From positions 119,580 to 183,579 of the forward strand of contig JABGYD010000069.1 in the NCBI GenBank assembly GCA_018675425.1: a DNA stretch of 64,000 bases, in the 5' to 3' direction. Below the pieces are notes generated by a model. It was not told the origin of the DNA, made no database searches, and saw only the letters and a program-made list of their open reading frames with translations. A program made the position numbers and the translations under genes. Source of the stretch: Kordiimonadaceae bacterium. Its GTDB lineage: Bacteria > Pseudomonadota > Alphaproteobacteria > Sphingomonadales > Emcibacteraceae. Of the stretch, positions 9,606 through 19,100 are shown piece after piece (the stretch's first letter is position 1; each line of letters opens with the position of its first letter).

Positions 9606-10460
9606 TTACAATCCGTACTTTCCCCACTCTCCACGGGTTTCAATAGTTTTAATAACATCTTCAGCGATTGAGACATTTGGTCTGTGCACACCAAGTAGAC
9701 CTTTGAAAAATCCCTTTTCATCTTTTAGACGTTTAAATTTAACATCCTCCCCAAGTTTTTCTTTCATAATCGAGCGCATATCGCCTACACCATCTATGAG
9801 ACCTATTTTCGTCGCTTCCTCTCCGTTCCAAACCTGTCCAGAAAAAATATTTTTTTTAACATCCTTCAACTTATCTCCGCGGGCCTCTTTAACGAATTCT
9901 TTGAAAAAACCATGAACTTCTTTGAGAAGAGTTTTCATCATTTTAACATCCTTTTCAACTTCGGGTTTAAAAGGATCCATCAAAGATTTACTTTCACCCG
10001 CTGTATATACGCGACGTTCTATACCAAGTTTTTCGATAGCTTCTGGATAGCCAAACCCTGCACTAATAACACCTATACTTCCAACAATAGAGGCTTTATG
10101 AGCATAGATTTCTTCCCCCGCTAGGGCTAACATATATCCACCAGAAGCTGCTACGTCCTCTGCAAATGCATAAACAGGAATTTCTTTCTCTTCAGACAAT
10201 TCACGAATACGTTTAACAATCAATTCAGATTGCACGGGCGACCCACCTGGAGAATTTATGCTCAACGCAACTGCTTTTACGTTATAAATATCAAAAGCTG
10301 CTTTGATTTTATCTTCAAGATTAGATAAATTAATAGCATTACTGAACCTACCAGAAGTGCCAATCACGCCTTCGAGTGGCAAGACAGCAACAACGGGATC
10401 TGGGTTTGCCAAGGCATCAATAGGAATTTTAGCAATAAGGTTTCGAATTAATTTATTCAT
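9606..10460 (-). CDS. S49 family peptidase (SppA-like), no membrane anchor
   Basis: This 284-residue ClpP-fold serine peptidase carries the SppA catalytic pair. The Ser lies in AEDVAASGGYMLALAG near residue 115, and the Lys is in YTAGESKSLMDPF near residue 163. LSINSPGGSPVQS near residue 66 is the oxyanion-region signature. SppA enzymes usually have an N-terminal membrane helix and cleave residual signal peptides. Here the N-terminus (MNKLIRNLIAKIPIDALANPDP) is at most amphipathic, so a soluble or peripheral cytoplasmic enzyme is more likely. It is the single-domain (short) form. It follows the methyltransferase by 12 bp and belongs to the DUF2007-methyltransferase-S49 run. Confidence 0.88.
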   Translation of the reverse strand: MNKLIRNLIAKIPIDALANPDPVVAVLPLEGVIGTSGRFSNAINLSNLEDKIKAAFDIYNVKAVALSINSPGGSPVQSELIVKRIRELSEEKEIPVYAFAEDVAASGGYMLALAGEEIYAHKASIVGSIGVISAGFGYPEAIEKLGIERRVYTAGESKSLMDPFKPEVEKDVKMMKTLLKEVHGFFKEFVKEARGDKLKDVKKNIFSGQVWNGEEATKIGLIDGVGDMRSIMKEKLGEDVKFKRLKDEKGFFKGLLGVHRPNVSIAEDVIKTIETRGEWGKYGL

Positions 10461-10472
10461 AATTTTTCTTCT

Positions 10473-11219
10473 TTATTTTGTGATATCTAGATAATGGACA
10501 CGGCGGAGAATATCTTCTGCTTCATCACTGTAACTTCCATCACACTTATGTACGACCATACCTGATTTCAAGGTCAAGGGTCCATTTGCATCTTTTTGAG
10601 CACGAATTATTACCCGATTAGCATCTTTTCCTACTTTCGAATAGAAAGGATATATGATTATTGCACCTGCACTTTTACTCATGATCTTAACAATATCCCC
10701 CAAACGATCCGCCCTATGAACCACAGTTAAATATCCCTTGGGTCTAACCATCCGCATTGACCGTTCAATCCATAAATCAAGATCAACCATATCAACACCT
10801 TGGGCAACCGCTTTTGTTTTATATGGTGATGGGTTAGTTTTACCTTTTTCGTAATAAGGAGGATTACTTATGACATGATCGTAGCAATTAGCTTTGCACC
10901 CATCTATATCTCGGAATATATTCCCATTAAAATAGGAAATAAAATCTGGCCCATTTTCACGTGCAAGCGCTATAAGGTCGTCCTGTATTTCAACGCCGTG
11001 CAGCGTTAAAGTTTTTATCCCCTCTCCTAATCTGGCAGCAATAAAGGATAATATAGCCCCTGTTCCAGCCCCTACATCAAGAATTTTTTCACCTTTTTTA
11101 ACAAAAATTGATGCGGCAAGAAAAATACTATCACTGGTTATTCTATATCCTTTTATGGGTTGTTTCAGAGTGAGTAGTCCTCCTAAAAATTCATCTTTCG
11201 AAACTTTAGAATAACTCAT
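10473..11219 (-). CDS. TrmN6-like tRNA1(Val) adenine-N6 methyltransferase
   Basis: The 248-residue class I methyltransferase has the SAM site ILDVGAGTGAILSF near residue 45 and the catalytic NPPY motif in DHVISNPPYYEKG near residue 117, which marks N6-adenine or N5-glutamine methylation. The N-terminal GGLLTLKQPIKGYRITSDSIFLAA is typical of the YfiC/TrmN6 group, which methylates A37 of tRNA-Val1. A tRNA-Val(GAC) gene lies in this same window, though that is not evidence of substrate. Its ATG overlaps the stop of the DUF2007 gene (ATGA), indicating coupling. Confidence 0.82.
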   Translation of the reverse strand: MSYSKVSKDEFLGGLLTLKQPIKGYRITSDSIFLAASIFVKKGEKILDVGAGTGAILSFIAARLGEGIKTLTLHGVEIQDDLIALARENGPDFISYFNGNIFRDIDGCKANCYDHVISNPPYYEKGKTNPSPYKTKAVAQGVDMVDLDLWIERSMRMVRPKGYLTVVHRADRLGDIVKIMSKSAGAIIIYPFYSKVGKDANRVIIRAQKDANGPLTLKSGMVVHKCDGSYSDEAEDILRRVHYLDITK

Positions 11220-11491
11220 GTTTTCATATCCACATCATTATCTAGATTTTCTGCACGAATCAATCTGACTGCCTTGGCATGCTTTTCTATATCAACCATT
11301 AATCTACTTTGGATAACACCGATCCCACCACCAAGTAAACTTGCATGAGCGCCATGGACTACATATTCAATATTTTCTGCTTCAAGAAGCGCAGAAATCC
11401 TTGAAATCACAACAGCATTGTCGCTAAATAAAAGATCCTTCAAGGTAAATTTTTCCTTATTTATAAAATTTTCAGTTTGTCTTCTTGCCAA
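11216..11491 (-). CDS. DUF2007 (putative signal-transducing) protein
   Basis: This 91-residue protein matches the small DUF2007 fold: LLFSDNAVVISRISALLEAENIEYVV, then a GxG segment (LLGGGIGVIQSRLMVDIEKHAKAVRLI). Members are small ferredoxin-like or PII-like proteins of unclear function, common in alphaproteobacteria beside this methyltransferase/S49 pair. The start at 11491 is TTG. No better initiation codon lies before the conserved domain. It is the first gene of its operon and diverges from ispB with only 62 bp between them. Confidence 0.75.
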   Translation of the reverse strand: MARRQTENFINKEKFTLKDLLFSDNAVVISRISALLEAENIEYVVHGAHASLLGGGIGVIQSRLMVDIEKHAKAVRLIRAENLDNDVDMKT

Positions 11492-11553
11492 CGTAACTTG
11501 AGATGACTATTTTATGTACCCAAACATTATAAATCACAACAGGAAAAATAAAA

Positions 11554-12576
11554 GTGGGCCTTGTAATAAATTTTAATGATGAGAAAAAAGAAGACGGCCA
11601 ACAAGCCCTCTCGACACTTTTAGACCTCGTTAGTAATGACCTAGAAAAGGTGAACAGAACCATCCTTCTCAAGATGCAGAGCTCAGTGCCACTTATTCCT
11701 CAACTTGCTGGTCATCTTATCGCATCTGGTGGTAAAAGACTACGACCCATGCTCACTCTCGCTGCAAGTCATCTTTGCGGCTATGAGGGCGAGCGCCACG
11801 TTCAACTCGGAACTTGTGTAGAGTTTATCCATTCTGCGACCCTGCTTCACGATGATGTAGTAGATAAAAGTGACCTTCGCCGGGGTGAAGATACGGCAAA
11901 TGCAATCTGGGGTAATAAAGCCAGCGTGCTTGTAGGGGATTTCCTTTTCAGCAGATCATTTGAATTGATGGTTGAAGACGGCTCACTTGAAGTGCTGAAA
12001 ATTCTCTCTGGCGCATCATCAGTAATTGCTGAAGGTGAAGTTTTACAATTAGTAACAGCCAATGATACCGATACTACTGAACACGCATATATGGAAGTCA
12101 TTTGTGCTAAAACCGCCGCATTATTTGCCGCAGCCTGCGAAATTGGAGGTGTTATTGCTGAACGCCCTAAATCAGAATGTGAAGCATTGATGAGTTATGG
12201 ACAAAATCTCGGTATCATTTTTCAACTTATAGACGATGTACTAGATTATTCAGCTGAACAAAAAGTATTGGGAAAGTCTATTGGGGATGATTTTCAGGAA
12301 GGTAAAATCACCCTACCAATAGTTCTTGCGTTTAGACGCGGTAACGAGGACGAGCGCGCATTTTGGAAACGAACTATGGAAGACCTTGATCAAAGAGATG
12401 GTGATCTTGATCAAGCCATAAAACTTATGAAAAAACATAAAGCCCTTTCTGATACTGTTAAACGAGCGCGTCACTACGGATCTATTGCCCGCGATGCTCT
12501 CGCTATTTTTCCGGATAATGACTACCGTAAGGCGCTCATTGGGGTCGTCGATTTCTGCATTAACAGAGCTTACTAA
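11554..12576 (+). CDS. ispB: Polyprenyl (octaprenyl-type) diphosphate synthase
   Basis: The 340-residue trans-prenyltransferase has the first aspartate-rich motif in LLHDDVVDKSDLRRG near residue 98 and the second in FQLIDDVLDYSAE near residue 225, with the GGKRLRP substrate loop near residue 58. It elongates farnesyl diphosphate with IPP to the ubiquinone side-chain precursor. Chain length cannot be read confidently. The start is GTG with AGGAAA eight bases upstream. The next gene starts two bases after its stop. A separate short-chain synthase (ispA) lies at 46.3 kb, and a dxs gene sits beside it. Confidence 0.93.
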   Translation: MGLVINFNDEKKEDGQQALSTLLDLVSNDLEKVNRTILLKMQSSVPLIPQLAGHLIASGGKRLRPMLTLAASHLCGYEGERHVQLGTCVEFIHSATLLHDDVVDKSDLRRGEDTANAIWGNKASVLVGDFLFSRSFELMVEDGSLEVLKILSGASSVIAEGEVLQLVTANDTDTTEHAYMEVICAKTAALFAAACEIGGVIAERPKSECEALMSYGQNLGIIFQLIDDVLDYSAEQKVLGKSIGDDFQEGKITLPIVLAFRRGNEDERAFWKRTMEDLDQRDGDLDQAIKLMKKHKALSDTVKRARHYGSIARDALAIFPDNDYRKALIGVVDFCINRAY

Positions 12577-12578
12577 TT

Positions 12579-13457
12579 GTGCAAGACTTTTCACCCCCAT
12601 ATGGTGAAATTGAAGAAATAAGTCCGCTCATTAGACGTATAACAGCACCTAATCCATCCCTATATACCTTTAAAGGTACCGGTACTTATATCATTGGACG
12701 TGGAGACGTAGCAGTAATAGATCCAGGTCCAAATATGTCAACTCATCATGATGCCATCATCACTGAATTAGGTGATGAGAAAATCACACATATATTGGTC
12801 ACTCATAATCACAAAGATCATTCTCCGGGTGCACGTCCATTAGCCACTAGTTCGGGTGCCAAAATTTATGCATTTGATGTTGGTAATCAACTTTACTCCG
12901 CTGAAGAAGCTGAAGAAGGACTTGATAAAGATTTTTTTCCAGATGTAATTTTAAAAAATAATGATGAAATAAAAAGTAATAACTGGACAATTGATGTCGT
13001 GCATACCCCCGGGCATTTATCCAATCATATTTGTTTTGGATTGAGGGAAGAAAAAGCGCTTTTTACTGGTGATCACGTAATGGGTTGGTCAACTACATTA
13101 ATTTCACCACCTGACGGCAGTATGCAAGATTATTATAATAGCCTTAATATGATGATGACCCGTGACGACAAAATATATTATCCTACGCATGGTCTACCAA
13201 TTGAAAATCCTTTAAGTTTTATCAAGAATACTCTAGAACACCGCTTAAGCAGGGATCAGGAGATAATGCATGCTCTTGAAGGGCAAAGATACTCCATCAA
13301 AGACCTAATAGGCATTGTTTATCCTAACCTCAATAAAAATTTACATGATGCAGCGAGAAGAACCATTCTAGCGCACTTGATCAGATTAGTAGCGTTAGGA
13401 GAGTTAGAAAGTGATGGACAGCCAAGTGAAAGCTCAATCTATTATCGCAAACAATAA
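12579..13457 (+). CDS. Metallo-beta-lactamase-fold hydrolase (LACTB2/glyoxalase-II-like)
   Basis: The 292-residue protein has the metal-binding motif HILVTHNHKDHSPGA near residue 72, a downstream His in VVHTPGHLSNH near residue 145, and Asp in FTGDHVMGW. These are the five-ligand dinuclear zinc site of the MBL fold. The C-terminal winged-helix-like part (DLIGIVYPNLNKNLHDAARRTILAHLIRL) is what LACTB2-type members have, and those act as single-strand endoribonucleases or thioesterase-like hydrolases. The true substrate is unknown. The GTG start two bases after ispB implies translational coupling. Confidence 0.85.
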   Translation: MQDFSPPYGEIEEISPLIRRITAPNPSLYTFKGTGTYIIGRGDVAVIDPGPNMSTHHDAIITELGDEKITHILVTHNHKDHSPGARPLATSSGAKIYAFDVGNQLYSAEEAEEGLDKDFFPDVILKNNDEIKSNNWTIDVVHTPGHLSNHICFGLREEKALFTGDHVMGWSTTLISPPDGSMQDYYNSLNMMMTRDDKIYYPTHGLPIENPLSFIKNTLEHRLSRDQEIMHALEGQRYSIKDLIGIVYPNLNKNLHDAARRTILAHLIRLVALGELESDGQPSESSIYYRKQ

Positions 13458-13498
13458 AACTTATGATTAATTTAGCAAAACTTTAATTTTAAAATTTA

Positions 13499-14002
13499 TC
13501 AATGAAGCTTGCTATCAAGTTTAGCAGTACCACTTTTAATCAACTCTTTATGATCAGAATTTTTCATATTAGCACTTATAATTTGACGCGCTGCAGACGT
13601 TGCCAAATTAACCGTCAAAGCACTAATTTCTTTGAGTGCTGCAGCTTCAGCTTGAACGATTTTTTGCTCCGCAACTTCGCCGCGACGCTTAGTTATTTCT
13701 TCCATCTGCAATTTATTTTCAGAAATCATTAGCTTCACTTCTGCTTTCGCATTATCCATCAGTTCAGAAGCTTCTTTTTCAGCAGCCTGTTGGTCTTTTT
13801 CATATTTTGCGAGAAGACTTGCCGCTTCTTCACGAAGAGATTTAGCATTTTTAAGCTGTTCTTCGATCTGACATGATCTTTCATCAAGAATTTTTGCCAA
13901 AACAGCCGGGATTTTTTTCCAAACAATCAGAGCAAAGAAAAGGGTCACTGCGAGTGAAACCCAGGTTGCAGGATCCATCCAGAATGTTAAATGTTCATCC
14001 AT
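13499..14002 (-). CDS. atpF: ATP synthase F0 subunit b
   Basis: This 167-residue stator subunit has one N-terminal membrane helix (WVSLAVTLFFALIVWKKI, residues 14-31) and then a long charged coiled coil, the form of subunit b. It links F0 subunit a to the F1 head. It is the last gene of atpI-atpB-atpE-atpG-atpF, and its ATG overlaps the atpG stop (TAATG). The F1 genes are not in this window, matching the split ATP synthase operons of alphaproteobacteria. Confidence 0.93.
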   Translation of the reverse strand: MDEHLTFWMDPATWVSLAVTLFFALIVWKKIPAVLAKILDERSCQIEEQLKNAKSLREEAASLLAKYEKDQQAAEKEASELMDNAKAEVKLMISENKLQMEEITKRRGEVAEQKIVQAEAAALKEISALTVNLATSAARQIISANMKNSDHKELIKSGTAKLDSKLH

Positions 14003-14505
14003 TAATCTTCTCCCTTGAGAGAGGCATTAGTGTTAGCATCAATAACCTTCGCAACGTCTTTGACTTCGATTTTAAGCCCTGCAATTTTCAAAACAATTTC
14101 AGAACATACTTCTGTTGCAACTTCACGAACTTCACTGAGAGCTTTATTTTTAGCCTCATCAATTCTCATCTGCGCTTTATCTGCCTTTGCTGTCAGTTTC
14201 TTTGAAAGTTTTAGATATTCTTTTTCCGCAATATCCTTCAACTCTTCCCGTTTAGAAAGCACCATTGCCGCTACATTGCTGCGCGCCTCTGATTGTGACT
14301 TTTCATAAAGTACACGTGCACTTTCTGCCTTTGCTTGTAATTTTTCAGCTTCCACTAAATCACCAGCTATGGCATCCTGGCGTTTTTTAAGAACACCTGC
14401 AATCTTTGGTGCCGCACTTCCGGCCATAAAGATATAAAGAGTTGCAAAAACAACAATTAACCAGAAAATTTGCGGTACAAAAAACGCTATATCTAATTGC
14501 GGCAT
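14002..14505 (-). CDS. atpG: ATP synthase F0 subunit b'
   Basis: This is the second b-type subunit, 167 residues. It opens with MPQLDIAFFVPQIFWLIVVFATLYIFM, the b' signature in which PQLD precedes a single membrane helix, and continues as an Ala/Lys/Glu-rich coiled coil. With AtpF it forms the b/b' heterodimeric peripheral stalk found in photosynthetic and alphaproteobacterial enzymes. The AGGAGG Shine-Dalgarno just upstream is near-perfect. The symbol atpG follows alphaproteobacterial usage (also called atpF2 or atpX) and should not be confused with the gamma subunit. Confidence 0.93.
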   Translation of the reverse strand: MPQLDIAFFVPQIFWLIVVFATLYIFMAGSAAPKIAGVLKKRQDAIAGDLVEAEKLQAKAESARVLYEKSQSEARSNVAAMVLSKREELKDIAEKEYLKLSKKLTAKADKAQMRIDEAKNKALSEVREVATEVCSEIVLKIAGLKIEVKDVAKVIDANTNASLKGED

Positions 14506-14569
14506 GCTTTCCTCCTTGATCCATCTCGATCAGACCGTATCATTAAAAATCTTTTTTAAGTTAAGATTA

Positions 14570-14827
14570 TTAAGCAAAAAGGATAATGAAGGCAATAACC
14601 AGACCAAACAAGCCAGTCGCTTCAGCAAGTGCAAAACCCAGCATGGCTTGACCAAAAACTGGACCAGCAGCTGCCGGATTACGGATAGCTGCAGATACAT
14701 AGTTACCAAAAATAACGCCAATGCCAACACCAGCTCCAATAAGAGCAGTACATGCAAGACCAGCACCAATGTAACGAGCCGCTTGAACTTCTGCGTTTGC
14801 TGCGAGAGTTGCTATTTCCATTTCCAT
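14570..14827 (-). CDS. atpE: ATP synthase F0 subunit c
   Basis: The 85-residue rotor proteolipid has two helices joined by the polar loop RNPAA at residues 49-53. The proton-binding carboxylate is Glu69 in GFALAEATGLFGL. The Gly/Ala-rich first helix (GAGLACTALIGAGVGIGV) packs the c-ring. No Na+-binding signature is seen, so it is a proton-type ring. An AT-rich hairpin (AATCTT/AAGATT) directly after the stop, at 14548-14568, could tune c-subunit mRNA stability; this is inference. Confidence 0.96.
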   Translation of the reverse strand: MEMEIATLAANAEVQAARYIGAGLACTALIGAGVGIGVIFGNYVSAAIRNPAAAGPVFGQAMLGFALAEATGLFGLVIAFIILFA

Positions 14828-14891
14828 TTTATTTTCCTTTAATTATATAAATTTTAGTTTATTTTTTACGTTAGTTAATAATCATATCCAA

Positions 14892-15641
14892 TTAGTGCAT
14901 ATGAAGTGCGTCGTTTAAATAAAGACAAGTTAGCATTGCAAATACATACGCCTGAAGACAGGCAACTAGTAATTCAAGCCCGGTTAGCGCAACTATAAAC
15001 GCGAAGGGTAAGAAAGCACTTACCGCAAAAACACCTCCAAGGGCTCCAAGACTAACAACAAACCCACCAAAAACTTTCAACATAGTATGTCCCGCTACCA
15101 TATTGGCAAACAAACGAACAGACAGGCTGATAGGGCGAGATAAATAAGAAATAATTTCAATCGGAATAAGTAGTATCAGAAGATACCAGGGCGCGCCATG
15201 TGGGACAAAAAAGCTAAGAAATTTAAATCCGTGTGTGATAAATCCAATTAAAGTGACGCCAATAAAAACAAAGGTTGCCATAGCGAAGGTAACGGCGATG
15301 TGACTTGTGAATGTAAATGAATGAAGCCAAGGAACCATTCCTATGAGGTTAGCAGCTAGGACAAACATAAAGAGTGTGAAGATAAATGGAAAATACTTTC
15401 TCCCATCTGGTCCGGCCGTATCGCCAAGCATTTTAGCTATAAATTCATAACACATTTCAACACCCGATTGCCAACGATCAGGCACGAGGGCTGTTTTGCG
15501 CATACCAAAAGTTACAAAAATTGTAATAACTGCAAGCGTTGCCAACATGGCCGCTGACGAGTTAGTAAATGATATATCATAACCGGCTACATCAATTTGA
15601 ACCCAGGGTTTAACTGTAAACTGTTCGAGTGGGCTTGCCAC
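14892..15641 (-). CDS. atpB: ATP synthase F0 subunit a
   Basis: The 249-residue membrane protein has the subunit a core: PISLSVRLFANMVAGHTMLK near residue 170, which carries the stator arginine opposite the c-ring carboxylate, and LTGLELLVACLQAYVFAMLTCLYL at the end. It forms the two proton half-channels with AtpE. The start is GTG with an AGAGG-type Shine-Dalgarno; the protein then reads MASPLEQFTVKPW, typical of alphaproteobacterial AtpB. Confidence 0.96.
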   Translation of the reverse strand: MASPLEQFTVKPWVQIDVAGYDISFTNSSAAMLATLAVITIFVTFGMRKTALVPDRWQSGVEMCYEFIAKMLGDTAGPDGRKYFPFIFTLFMFVLAANLIGMVPWLHSFTFTSHIAVTFAMATFVFIGVTLIGFITHGFKFLSFFVPHGAPWYLLILLIPIEIISYLSRPISLSVRLFANMVAGHTMLKVFGGFVVSLGALGGVFAVSAFLPFAFIVALTGLELLVACLQAYVFAMLTCLYLNDALHMH

Positions 15642-15655
15642 AGTATTGTACCTCT

Positions 15656-15994
15656 TTACTTTTTATCATGTTCATTACGCGTTTCACTTGGCATAAGCTG
15701 CTTCGCGGCCCGCATAACATTTGTTATTCCTGCCGCAGATCCAAGCATAATCATAATGATCATTAGCCACGGTTTTGTATCAAAATACTGGTCCAAGTAC
15801 CAGCCTACCAAAATTCCGACCAGCAAACCTGCAACCAATTCAGCAACTAACCTAGTAGCAACCCCGTAGGTACTTGCTTCATTAAGCCCGCGGGCTTCTT
15901 TCGGATTATTTGCCTCACGTGCAACGTTTACTCGGGTGCTTAAATCATCCAACTTTGCCTTCATCTCATCCGACTTTTTCATATTGTCAGTCAA
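15656..15994 (-). CDS. atpI: AtpI-like F0 assembly protein
   Basis: The track ORF begins at 16096, but its first 34 residues look non-coding. A TTG at 15994 lies six bases after AAGGGAG and gives MTDNMKKSDEMKAK; an ATG four codons later (15982) is the alternative. The product has a charged N-terminal coiled region and two membrane helices (LVAELVAGLLVGILVGWYL and WLMIIMIMLGSAAGITNVM), the layout of AtpI/AtpZ-type proteins. These assist c-ring assembly or Mg2+ uptake. It heads the F0 operon. Confidence 0.85.
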   Translation of the reverse strand: MTDNMKKSDEMKAKLDDLSTRVNVAREANNPKEARGLNEASTYGVATRLVAELVAGLLVGILVGWYLDQYFDTKPWLMIIMIMLGSAAGITNVMRAAKQLMPSETRNEHDKK

Positions 15995-16199
15995 GTTCAG
16001 CTCCCTTGTTTGAGTATAGAAGAAAGCCAATTGTGACCTTCCAAGAAAACACCATAAAATTGAATGCAAGATAGTTTCAGACTTTACTGCTGTCAAGCAC
16101 CAAAAGATACTGTTTTTACAACCAATTTTTTATCGTTAACATATTGAAGTAAAATGATATTTCTGGACATTAAATTTCTAAAAATTAGCGAAAAAAAAA

Positions 16200-19100
16200 T
16201 TATACGTTTTCGAATTGAGAATCCATTACCCTATTGCGAATTTTTTCTGCACTATCAAGGTCAACGGAAACCAATTGCGAAACACCTCTTTCAGCCATTG
16301 TTACTCCAAAAAGGCGGTTCATTCGGCTCATACTTATAGCATTATGAGTAACAATCAAAAAGCGTGTTGAGGTATTTTTATTCATTTCATCTAATAGATC
16401 GCAGAAGCGTTCGACATTTGCATCATCAAGTGGGGCATCAACCTCATCAAGAACACAAATTGGTGATGGGTTAGTCATAAATACTGCAAAAATAAGCGAT
16501 AGGGCGGTAAGCGCCTGTTCTCCTCCACTGAGGAGACCAAGATTTTGCATTTTTTTACCTGGTGGGCTTGCCATAATCTCCAACCCCGCATCAAGTGGAT
16601 CATCAGATTCTGTGAGTTCGAGATAGGCTTCACCACCACCAAATAGCGTGATAAAAAGATTTTTAAAATGACTATTCACAGCATCGAATGCTTTTAACAT
16701 CCGTGCACGGCCTTCACGGTTGAGATCGGATATAGCTTTGTTAAGATGTCTAATAGCTTCTTCAAGCTCTTCGCGTTCATTCACGGATACGCCAAGTTGA
16801 GTATTTATTTCTTCAAGCTCTTCTTCTGCACGGAGATTAACTGCACCAAGACGCTCGCGCTCTATTTTAAGCCGCTCAAGTTTTTGATAAGACATTTCTT
16901 CATCAGGAATTTTTTCATCACTCTCCAATTCAGTGAGCATGTAAAGCCCCATCGGTTCACAGTCAAATTCTTCATGGATCCGTCGGGTAAGGTTTTCTTT
17001 TAGCTCATTATATTGCTCTAAATTAGTTTCAATGCGAACCTTTTGCTCGCGTGCTTCGCTAACATTTCCTTGGACGTTGCGCATTTCACGTTCTTTGGTC
17101 GACAACTGTTCCTCAGCTTCTGAAAGATTTAGTGCCGCTTCTTTAAGTTCGCCGCCTGCCTCATCAATTAAATTATTAAGTTTACGGCGCTCTAATACAA
17201 TTTCTCCGGGCCTACTTTCAAGAATGATTAATTCAGCCTTAGTTTCTTCACTGCGAATATTAAGATTTTCCAGATGCTTATTCATATTTTTCAATCGGCC
17301 CTGCCAATTCTCACACTCGGCTTTAACTTGCTCAAGCCGATTAATGCGCATTTCACTTTTATTATAGTGACTATCGTGGGCAATCCGTGCATCAGAGAAA
17401 TAACTTCGCTTAGCTTCTACTGCATCACGGCTCTTAATAATTTTATTTTCAAGTTCAACTGTTTCTGGAAGTTTTTTAAGATTATCAATTGCAGTCTGAT
17501 AGCGATTATTTTGATCTTTAATATCCTGACGAAGGTGTTCTAATCTATCCTTCAGAGCACTTTCTTCAGACTGATGACGTGCAGCAAGCTTTTCAAACTC
17601 AGCGAGTTCGCGCCGGGCATTGATAGCCTGCTCGTCAGATTTTCTCCATTTATCATGACACACTCGACTTATGATTTTAATTTCATTAAGTTCTTCAGAA
17701 ATATTTTTATGTTTTTCTTGAGCACTAAAAACTATTTTGTCGTTATTTTGATAATCATAAATTAGTTTTTTTAGACGATTTTTTTGGCTCAATCTGACCG
17801 CAGCACGTGAAGGTGCTTCAGGTGAAATACAAAGACCATCCCAGCGCCAGACACCACCATCAAAAGTTACCAATCGCTGACCTGATTTTAACCCACCAAT
17901 AAGTCTAAGCGCTTCTTCTTCACTCTTTACAACGCCTATTTGGCTTAATCGGCGTTTTAGAGTTAAAGGTGATTTTACAAATTTATCAAGTGTATCTATA
18001 CCTTCAGCAAACTTAGCTTGTTCAACAAGAGGTGGTAAATCCCGCCAATAAACAGCAGAAGCCGGGTCATCACCAGCATCAAGATCACTATCAAGTGCTG
18101 CACCAAGTGCCATTTCATAACCTTTGCTAACTGACAGTTTTTCAAGTATTGGAACTCCACCCTCTTCATAATCAGCACTTAAAAATTCCTCAACTGCTTG
18201 CTTTTCTGCAGTGATCCGAGCAAGATTGCCTTCACAAGTCTGATGGTGATTTCTTGCCTCCTGTTCAAGCTGTTGAATTTTTTGTTTTTTGTCCTCAGCC
18301 TCATTAAACTCCAGAAGTGTTGTGGAGATGAGTTGTTCGGCTGTAGTTAAATTTTTCTCCGCACCAACCAATGACTGAGTAAATAAATTATTATCTTCAA
18401 GGGATGCAAGTCTTTCTTCTACGGTAATTTTCTGTTCTTCAAGGTTTTGTTTTTTCTCTTTGCGCTCTTCAATCTCGCGGACATAATTAAGCCGGTCAGC
18501 ATTTCTCTCAGCTTGGATCGTCATAAGTCCTTCAAGAAGTAGTTCTGCCTCAAGAGTATCTGATTGCTTCTCTTTTAGCGTTTTAGCAAGCACCTCCATG
18601 TTTCCACTGGCACCTGAGGCTTCGTCTTCAATAGTTTTCTTTTCATTTTCTAAACGCTTTATCGTCGCAGAACCATCCCTAACGGCTTCTTTTTCACGTC
18701 CTTCATCTTGATTTATTTGTTCTAGAAGAAGGGATAATTTTTCTTGTGTTTCAGCTACCCGACGTTCTTCTCCGTCCAAGCCGTCTCTACTCAAAGTGAT
18801 GCGATGTAGTTTTGCGCCGCACTCAGCATCCCATTGACGCAGTTCCGGAAGCTTGGTGGCTATAATTGTCTGGTCTTTGCTGAGAGCCGCAAGCTCAGTG
18901 GTTACTTTTGCAACAATTAATGAAAGCTTCTGATCTTCGTGCGAAGCATCGTTAATATTTTTTTGGTTAGCCTGCCACTGCAAATATAAGAGGAGAGATT
19001 GCAATTTTCTAATTTCACCTGCAACATTTTTATAGCGCGTTGCTTGTCGGGCCTGATTTTTTAAACTTCTAATCTGGTCCTGAAGACTTACTTCAACATC

